From CAZPLZ01 sp964587525 (GTDB lineage Bacteria; Oederibacteriota; CAKKQC01): a stretch of DNA of 25,126 nt. Location: the NCBI GenBank assembly GCA_964587525.1, contig CAZPLZ010000021.1, forward strand, positions 1 to 25,126, in the 5' to 3' direction. Below, one piece after another: positions 19,939 through 25,126 of the stretch (position 1 is the first letter of the stretch; the number at the start of each line of letters is the position of its first letter). The translations under genes were made by a program, and so were the position numbers. The notes under the pieces are model-generated. The model searched no databases. It saw only the letters and a list, made by a program, of their open reading frames with translations, and had not been told where the DNA came from.

Positions 19939-22472
19939 TATCCCCGCTCGATCAGGTGTTCGATGCCGTCCCGCGCTGGTTTGTGCTCGGGACACATCCG
20001 AAGCGTCCTGCGCCACAGCTCCTTCGCCTTCTCATACCTGCGCGTGTTGAAGTAAAACGCCCCGAAATCGTAACGGTACTCGCAATGGCCAGGCTCCAAT
20101 TCGAGCAGCTTCTTGAACGCCCTCTCCGCACGCCCGCGGTCAAACCAGCCTTTGCGATCAATGTACAGCCGGGCCAGTTGGTACTGCGCAAGCGAAAACT
20201 TCGGGTTCAGGCGCAGGGTGGCTTCGTACTCGGCCACAGCTTCCTTCCACTCGCGCTGCAGTTGGAGGACCACACCCAGATTATAGTGGGCGTTCTCGGC
20301 ATTGGGATTCGCGCGCAGCGCCTGCTGGTAGGCCTGCCGCGCCCCGGTCAACAGGGCGGTCTTCTTCGAAGCGTCTTGGGCAAGCTTAGCCTGGCGCGCC
20401 AGGACACTCCCCAACGTGTTGTAGCCTTCCGCGAAGAAAGGGTTCAGTTTGATACACTGCTCCAGCTCGCGGAGCGCAGCTTCGTACTTTCCCATCTTGT
20501 ACAGCGCGCTGCCCATCCCCCAGTAGGCATCGGCGTACACCGGTGAGGCGGCGGTCGCTTTCTTAAAGAAATCGAAGGACTTCTGATAGTAAGGGGAGCT
20601 CGGGCCCATGGGATCCCGATCCCCCAAGTTGTAGTAGGCAGTTCCAGTCGCGTAATAGATCTCGGCGTCGCCAGGGGCCAGCTTCTCCGCCTCGGCTAGA
20701 GCCTTGAGTCCTTGACGGTCTTTGCCGTTCAAGATGTACAGAATGCCCAGCTTCATATGGGCGGCGGTGCAACGTGGCTCCAGCTCGATCATGCGCTTGA
20801 ACGCTGCACGCACATTGTCAAAATCCTGGAAAAACTTCCGAAATCCCACAAGGTACTGCGACAGGACGCTTACCGTTCTTTCGGATCCGGTGATTTCGAC
20901 TTCCCCGGTTTGCGCGTACAAAAGCTCGGCAGTCCTAAAGATCGGCAGATACGACGGGTTGAGATCAACGACGCGCCCGATGTATAACGCGGCGGCCTTC
21001 ATCCTCCGCTGGCGGATGCTGATGCTGGCTGCGTAGTTCAGCGCGTCCAGATGGTCTGGCTGCAACGTGAGCGTGCGATCAAAAGCTTTTCGAGCCTCGG
21101 GGAGCTCGCCCAGGCGAAACAGCACCAAACCGAGGAGGTACTGGGCTTCCAGACTTTTGTCATCGAGCTTGAGGGCCTCCCGGAAGGTCGTAACGGCGCG
21201 GGGCAATTCGCCTGCCCGGAAGAACAGGCTGCCGAGCCTCGTCTTGCAGTTCGCGCATGTGGGGTCCAGCTTCAGCGCGGTGGAATAGGCTTTCTCCGCC
21301 GCCGTCAGGCGGTTGCGCTGGGACTCCACCGTCCCAAGTAAGAACTGGTGCTGCGAGTTTTCAGGGGCAATCTTCACAAGGGCACGGACCTGTTTGACCG
21401 CCTCGTCCAAGCGCTGAAGTTGCAACAAGGTCAACGTGAGGTTGTAGTAGGCCTCCGAGTACTCGGCATTCTCTTTCACAGCCCGTTGGTACTGAGTGCA
21501 CGCGGCTTCCATATGAACCTTCGCGGCCTCGGGGTCTCCTTCGCGCTGCGCGTCCTGGGCTTTTGACAGCGCGAGGTTGCCAAGGCGGAACGCAGCCTCC
21601 GCGAAGTGCGGGTCCAACGCGAGCGTTTTCACGTACGCCCGTTCCGCCGCCTCCCGTTGCCGCTGTTCTTCGAACAGGACTCCCAAGTTAAAGCGGGGCG
21701 CAGCCAAAGAGATGTTCAGTTGCATCGCTTCCCGAAGGTGGGTTTCCGCCTCCGAATATTTTTTCAGCCGCGTCAGCACGCGCCCGTAATTGTTCCGTGC
21801 TTCCGCACTGTCCCCCCGAGCCTGAACCGCCCTGCGCAGGTATTCCGCGGATCGCTCCGGCTCATCCATCTCCCCGTACACAATGCCCAGATTGTGAAGT
21901 GTTTCAAAATCGCCGGGCGCGAGCTTCTCCGCCTCCTTAAGCGGCTTCACGGCGGCATCATATCGCTCGCGGCTGGCCTCGAGCGCGCCGAGGGCATTGA
22001 GCGTTTTGACAAACCCCGGGGCAAGAGCCAACGCCCTTTGAAACGCCTCGCGGGCCTGATCGAGCTGCCCATTCTGCTGCAGGGCAATCCCCAGGTTGTG
22101 AACGGCATCACGCATCTGCGGGTCTTTGGCGGTGGCCGATTCAAACGCTTTGACCGCCTCAGGATACCGGCCCTGGTTGAACCGCAGCCGTCCCAGCTCG
22201 TTTAAGAGCCCCGGGTCTTCAGGAGCACGGGACAGCTCAGGCTGCAAGAGCTCCTCAGCCTCCTCCAAGGCGTTGCCGCTGATCATCACGTGGATGAGTT
22301 TGGCTTTCGCAGCGTGGTCGTCGGGGTGCCGCCGGAGATGTTTCTCATACTGCACGCGGGCTTCGTCATAGCGTTCCTCCGCTTCGAGCCTGGCCCCCTT
22401 TTCGTATGGCCCGGCCCAGATGGCACCAGCCATCATCATGACGGAGAGAAGAGCGATCATCCTTGTCAACAA
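19935..22472 (-). CDS. Large exported TPR-repeat protein
   Basis: The product is 845 residues: a signal peptide (hydrophobic core ALLSVMMMAGAIWA, cleavage likely before GPYEKG), then about twenty tetratricopeptide repeats nearly end to end (recurring A-x-x-x-x-P...A...LG/Y...A). There is one irregular stretch at about residues 520-555 (TGEVEITGSERTVSVLSQYL). It is likely a periplasmic scaffold for protein-protein contacts. TTG 22472 gives the signal peptide an Arg in its n-region; ATG 22460 would remove it and has AAGG directly abutting. No enzymatic domain is seen. The gene is coupled to the HD-GYP gene by a 4-nt overlap. Confidence 0.88.
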   Translation of the reverse strand: MLTRMIALLSVMMMAGAIWAGPYEKGARLEAEERYDEARVQYEKHLRRHPDDHAAKAKLIHVMISGNALEEAEELLQPELSRAPEDPGLLNELGRLRFNQGRYPEAVKAFESATAKDPQMRDAVHNLGIALQQNGQLDQAREAFQRALALAPGFVKTLNALGALEASRERYDAAVKPLKEAEKLAPGDFETLHNLGIVYGEMDEPERSAEYLRRAVQARGDSAEARNNYGRVLTRLKKYSEAETHLREAMQLNISLAAPRFNLGVLFEEQRQREAAERAYVKTLALDPHFAEAAFRLGNLALSKAQDAQREGDPEAAKVHMEAACTQYQRAVKENAEYSEAYYNLTLTLLQLQRLDEAVKQVRALVKIAPENSQHQFLLGTVESQRNRLTAAEKAYSTALKLDPTCANCKTRLGSLFFRAGELPRAVTTFREALKLDDKSLEAQYLLGLVLFRLGELPEARKAFDRTLTLQPDHLDALNYAASISIRQRRMKAAALYIGRVVDLNPSYLPIFRTAELLYAQTGEVEITGSERTVSVLSQYLVGFRKFFQDFDNVRAAFKRMIELEPRCTAAHMKLGILYILNGKDRQGLKALAEAEKLAPGDAEIYYATGTAYYNLGDRDPMGPSSPYYQKSFDFFKKATAASPVYADAYWGMGSALYKMGKYEAALRELEQCIKLNPFFAEGYNTLGSVLARQAKLAQDASKKTALLTGARQAYQQALRANPNAENAHYNLGVVLQLQREWKEAVAEYEATLRLNPKFSLAQYQLARLYIDRKGWFDRGRAERAFKKLLELEPGHCEYRYDFGAFYFNTRRYEKAKELWRRTLRMCPEHKPARDGIEHLIERGY

Positions 22473-22545
22473 CCGTAACAGGCCCCTTCAGGACGAGTCA
22501 AAGCATAAGTCGAGCACGTTATACTGAACCGAGGGATTTCACCCC
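22473..22545. promoter_or_regulatory. Divergent promoter region between the TPR gene and thiO
   Basis: On the + strand TATACT (22520-22525) is a good -10 for thiO, 20 nt before the ATG, with no clear -35. On the - strand a TATGCT reads toward the TPR gene. GAGGGA lies about 9 nt before the thiO ATG. No riboswitch would fit in this short gap, so thiO-thiS is not under a TPP riboswitch here. Confidence 0.4.
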
Positions 22546-23655
22546 ATGGCGAACCCGGATGTCCTCATCATCGGCGGCGGCGTCATCGGCCTCACGGTGG
22601 CCCGGGAGCTCACGCGCCGGAAACACACGGTCCTGGTCCTCACGCGAGATGCGCCCGGTGCCGGTGCATCCGCCACCGCCGCGGGGATGCTCGAAACCTA
22701 CTATCCAGCGCCTCAACCGCCAGCCCTTGCCTCCTTAAGCGCACACAGCCGTTCGCTCTATCCAGCCTGGGCACGGGAACTCCATGCGGAAACTGGCTAC
22801 GACATCGAGCTTAACGAGTCTGGCACGCTGGCGCTCGCGAAGAACCCGGAGGAGCTCGCCGAGCTCTCCACCCAGGCGGCGGCTCTCCCAGGCTCCCACC
22901 TCCTGACCCGCGAAGCGGACTGGCTGAGGCTGGAGCCTTACCTGGCACCTGGCCTGGCTGGCGCCCTTGAACTCCCGGACGATCACCACGTGAACCCGCG
23001 CCGGCTGTGCAAGGCGTTGCTGCTGTCCCTGGAACGCCTCGGCGTCAGGGTCATGCGCGGGATCACCGTGACGAACTATCTTGTGAATGGCCAACGGGTG
23101 GAAGGCGTTCAGACCGACGCCGGAGCGTTCCGCGCCCGCTGGACCGTCAATGCGGCCGGGGCCTGGGCCGGCGCCCTGGCGAGCCTTGCCTTGAAACTCC
23201 CGGTGAGGCCGGTCAAAGGACAGCTTTTGGTCATGGAAGCCGCAACAATCCCTGCCCGCGTGTTGCTGTCCGGGCGAACCTACCTGGTGCCCCGCCCACG
23301 AGATGGTCACATCCTGATCGGCGCCACCGTTGAAGAAGTCGGCTACGATGTGCGGCCGACCGCAGAGGCCATCCACGACTTGCTGGCCGAAGGCTTCACG
23401 CTCTATCCGCCCTTGAAAGATGCCCGTTTTCTGGAAGCCCGAGTGGGACTGCGTCCTGGGACCCCAGATGGACTTCCGATTCTGGGTCCAACCCCCTGGG
23501 ACGGCCTCCTCCTGGCGACCGGGCACTTCCGCAAAGGCATCCTGCTGGCGCCGGCCACGGCGGCACTCCTTGGATCAATCATCACTGGCGCTGAGCTCCC
23601 CTTGTCGCTTGCGCCGTACAGCATCGACCGGTTTGACCATGCGCGTGTCCCTTAA
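22546..23655 (+). CDS. thiO: Glycine oxidase ThiO (FAD-dependent)
   Basis: This 369-residue DAO-family flavoenzyme has the dinucleotide-binding loop LIIGGGVIGLTVARELTRR at its N-terminus. ATAAGML follows, then VNAAGAWAG and PVKGQLLVM. It ends with the DAO-family EARVGLRPGTPDGLPILGPTPWDGL and ATGHFRKGILLAPATA. ThiO oxidises glycine to the imine (dehydroglycine) used to build the thiazole of thiamin. The downstream thiS overlaps it by 17 nt, which supports the thiamin assignment over other amino-acid oxidases. Confidence 0.93.
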   Translation: MANPDVLIIGGGVIGLTVARELTRRKHTVLVLTRDAPGAGASATAAGMLETYYPAPQPPALASLSAHSRSLYPAWARELHAETGYDIELNESGTLALAKNPEELAELSTQAAALPGSHLLTREADWLRLEPYLAPGLAGALELPDDHHVNPRRLCKALLLSLERLGVRVMRGITVTNYLVNGQRVEGVQTDAGAFRARWTVNAAGAWAGALASLALKLPVRPVKGQLLVMEAATIPARVLLSGRTYLVPRPRDGHILIGATVEEVGYDVRPTAEAIHDLLAEGFTLYPPLKDARFLEARVGLRPGTPDGLPILGPTPWDGLLLATGHFRKGILLAPATAALLGSIITGAELPLSLAPYSIDRFDHARVP

Positions 23656-23839
23656 CGGTGAACCGCAAGAGCTGGAGTCAGGGGCGACCCTAAAGACCCT
23701 CCTTGAACAGCTTGACATCAACCCATCTCGCGTCGCCGTGGCCCTGAACACGGCGGTGGTACCGCGCGGCGAATGGCCCAAGCAGACACTGGCCGACGGT
23801 GACAGAATTGAAATCATCGAAGCCGTGGGCGGCGGTTGA
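23639..23839 (+). CDS. thiS: Sulfur carrier protein ThiS
   Basis: This 66-residue ubiquitin-fold protein starts MRVSLNGEPQELESGATL, has VAVALNTAVVPRGEW, and ends IEIIEAVGGG with the C-terminal Gly-Gly that receives the thiocarboxylate. Its start lies inside the thiO end (17-nt overlap). It carries sulfur for thiazole synthesis by ThiG. thiG does not follow; the next gene is a pal-like lipoprotein with its own promoter. The sulfur source is likely a cysteine desulfurase such as the one in this window. Confidence 0.93.
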   Translation: MRVSLNGEPQELESGATLKTLLEQLDINPSRVAVALNTAVVPRGEWPKQTLADGDRIEIIEAVGGG

Positions 23840-23842
23840 TTT

Positions 23843-23923
23843 TTGACACCCCCTGCGTTACCATGAATAACTCATTCTGTTCAGTCGGTCGTTCGTAGAT
23901 ATGAATCGATATAGGAGGCGAAC
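23843..23923 (+). promoter_or_regulatory. Promoter and ribosome-binding site of the pal-like gene
   Basis: A perfect TTGACA (23843-23848) starts 4 nt after the thiS stop; GAATAA/AATAAC about 16-17 bp on is an imperfect -10. AGGAGG lies 5-6 nt before the ATG and is the strongest Shine-Dalgarno sequence of the window, suggesting high expression. Confidence 0.55.
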
Positions 23924-24412
23924 ATGGTGTCCCCCGAATGCACGATAAAGCAGGCCGCGAGCATTGGCATAGCCGTTCTTATGATGTTCATCGCCGCGGG
24001 CTGCGCAACAAAATCTGTTGTCAAGGATGAACCCGAGCCGGTCAAGGAAGAGCCCAAGGAAGAGGTCAAAGCCGAGCCCCTGTCATTTGAGAAGGTGTAT
24101 TTCGATTACAACCGGTCCAGGATAAGAGTAGCCGGTAGAGATTCCCTCAAAAGGGCCGTCGACCAACTGCTGGCACAACCGGATGTCAAGCTCTCAATCG
24201 ATGGACACTGCGATGAGCGCGGCAGTGACGAATACAACATTGACCTCGGCTGGAAGCGCGCGTACGCGGTTCGGGATTACTTAAAACGGTTGGGGGTGGA
24301 CGAAAGCCGCATGTATCCGACGTCATACGGCCGGGCACGTCCCGCAGTGATCGGATCCGACGAAACAACCTGGAGTAAGAACCGGAGGGTGGAAATCTCC
24401 GAGCGGAGATGA
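23924..24412 (+). CDS. pal: Pal-like OmpA-domain lipoprotein
   Basis: The product is 162 residues: a signal peptide with lipobox IAAGC (Cys27), a charged Glu/Pro/Lys linker (residues 33-52), and an OmpA-like peptidoglycan-binding domain. The domain shows VYFDYNRSRI, DGHCDERGSDEYNIDLGWKRAYAVRDYL and SYGRARPA, and ends with SKNRRVEI. It should tether the outer membrane to peptidoglycan as part of the Tol-Pal system; tolB and other tol genes are not in the window. The start of the mature protein, CATKSVV, closely resembles CATKRAV of the repeat lipoprotein at 2941-3702. Confidence 0.92.
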   Translation: MVSPECTIKQAASIGIAVLMMFIAAGCATKSVVKDEPEPVKEEPKEEVKAEPLSFEKVYFDYNRSRIRVAGRDSLKRAVDQLLAQPDVKLSIDGHCDERGSDEYNIDLGWKRAYAVRDYLKRLGVDESRMYPTSYGRARPAVIGSDETTWSKNRRVEISERR

Positions 24413-24448
24413 CGCTTCACCGGCCGAGACCCCTGCGGTAGCCGCGCG

Positions 24449-24470
24449 ACCCGCTGCTGACGTAGCGGGT
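24449..24470 (+). terminator. Stem-loop between pal-like gene and the next gene
   Basis: ACCCGCT (24449-24455) pairs with AGCGGGT (24464-24470) around an 8-nt loop. There is no T-run after it, so Rho-independent termination is doubtful; it may protect the 3' end of the pal mRNA. Confidence 0.4.
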
Positions 24471-24516
24471 ACCCCGCCGCCGTCGCGCAGCTCGAAATAA
24501 CAGTCCTCCCTCTCTC

Positions 24517-25126
24517 ATGCCCTTGCAGCAGCCACGCACCGTCGCCCTCTTTGTCCCGGAACTGAAAGAGCTCCTGCGCCGCAACGCCCTCAAGGAATTG
24601 CGGCAGATGCTGAACCTTATCAACCCGCTGGACCTCGCCGAGGGCTGGGAGGCACTTTCGCCTGACGAGCGGCTGCTGATCTTCAAAATTCTGACGCGCC
24701 GCAAGGCGGTGGTCCTGTTTGAAACCCTCGAGGTGGAAGGGCAGGCCCTTCTCCTGGAAGCGCTCGAGCGAGACCGCGAGACCGCGCCCCCAGAGTCGCC
24801 GCTGAACCTCCTCATCCACCGCCTCTCGCCACGCACGCTGAAGCAGCTCAACCGCTTCCTGGCCAAGACAGGCGCGAGCGAGCCCGTTCACGTACATACG
24901 TACCCACCAGGTACGGTTGGCAGCCTCATGCACCCGCAGGTGGTCACCCTGGAGGGGGCACTCACCGCCCGGCAGGCGCTTGAAAAATACCAGGCTGTCC
25001 TGCGCCCCGGGTCAGCCGGGCCAGCGTCCATGCTGTTCGTGGTGGGCCAGGATGGACAGTTGTTGAGCGCGATCGAGCTGCGTGATCTGCTCGCCGCCCC
25101 GCCGGATGCTCAGCTCTCGGAGCTGG
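24517..25126 (+). CDS. MgtE-type protein (MgtE N domain plus start of CBS domain), cut by window end
   Basis: The visible part is 203 codons from ATG 24517, open to the window edge. The N-terminal superhelical domain reads INPLDLAEGWEALSPDERLLIFKIL and then RRKAVVLFETLEVEGQALLLEAL, the pattern of MgtE magnesium-sensing domains. A CBS domain then starts with YPPGTVGSLMHPQVVTLEGALTARQALE. In full MgtE, a membrane channel domain follows the CBS pair and the cytosolic part closes the channel at high Mg. Whether the membrane part exists lies beyond the window; a soluble CBS protein is the alternative. No clear Shine-Dalgarno sequence is seen before the ATG. Confidence 0.8.
   Translation, partial: MPLQQPRTVALFVPELKELLRRNALKELRQMLNLINPLDLAEGWEALSPDERLLIFKILTRRKAVVLFETLEVEGQALLLEALERDRETAPPESPLNLLIHRLSPRTLKQLNRFLAKTGASEPVHVHTYPPGTVGSLMHPQVVTLEGALTARQALEKYQAVLRPGSAGPASMLFVVGQDGQLLSAIELRDLLAAPPDAQLSEL

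Noticed and set aside
24449..24470. Rho-independent terminator after pal
   Set aside because: The stem is good but no T-run follows; it is listed only as a low-confidence stem-loop.
24277..24933. 218-codon open frame on the - strand across the pal and mgtE starts
   Set aside because: It is antisense to two recognisable + strand genes and has no domain features.

Overview
The window is GC-rich bacterial chromosome (about 60% G+C by eye), densely packed, with genes overlapping by 1, 4 or 17 nt. Two lipoproteins with lipoboxes, one of them Pal-like with a peptidoglycan-binding OmpA domain, indicate a diderm (Gram-negative-type) cell. The gene mix is a permease-less regulatory PTS with HPr kinase, a membrane-anchored YvcK, an archaeal/MetE-core methionine synthase pair, LarE, and a large TPR protein beside a GAF/HD-GYP protein. 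This would fit an uncultivated lineage such as Omnitrophota or a Nitrospirota/Methylomirabilota-like group. The phylum call is a weak inference; no rRNA or tRNA gene was seen.

Layout. 1-90: a perfect palindrome and a GC-rich hairpin element. 91-2908 (+): a small His-rich membrane protein and a GT-C type membrane glycosyltransferase. 2941-3702 (-): an unusual repeat lipoprotein that also has a transmembrane helix. It is divergent from a DUF2203 gene (3760-4179, +), and the two share a promoter region of two ATTATAA boxes. 4176-17018 (-): one long co-oriented block, read from high to low coordinates as larE, nifS/iscS, iscU, mnmA, a MetE N-half-like gene, a MetE catalytic half, an EIIA(Ntr/Fru)-like gene, hprK, yvcK, ptsH, ptsI, tsaE, a degenerate methyltransferase, tsaB and rimI. 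17123-17753 (+): a vapBC toxin-antitoxin pair in an AT-rich patch. 17757-22472 (-): a TPR protein, a GAF/HD-GYP phosphodiesterase-like protein and a Cys-rich PP-loop ATPase. 22546-23839 (+): thiO-thiS. 23924-24412 (+): a pal-like lipoprotein. 24517-25126 (+): the start of an MgtE-type protein cut by the window edge.

How the genes work together. (1) Sulfur trafficking: a cysteine desulfurase and its scaffold lie directly beside MnmA (tRNA s2U34) and LarE, with another PP-loop enzyme just beyond vapBC and the sulfur carrier ThiS further on. (2) Translation fidelity: TsaB and TsaE (t6A37), RimI and MnmA. (3) Carbon/nitrogen signalling: EI, HPr with both His15 and Ser46, HPr kinase and an EIIA, without any sugar permease, plus YvcK. 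(4) Envelope: Pal, the repeat lipoprotein, the glycosyltransferase and the TPR protein.

Most noteworthy observations: a lipoprotein whose architecture could bridge the two membranes; tsaE lacking a canonical start codon at its conserved N-terminus while lying in frame behind the ptsI stop; an Arg/Lys-rich tail on the MetE N-half; LarE placed with tRNA-thiolation genes without any lar partner; and overlapping divergent promoters made of two ATTATAA boxes.
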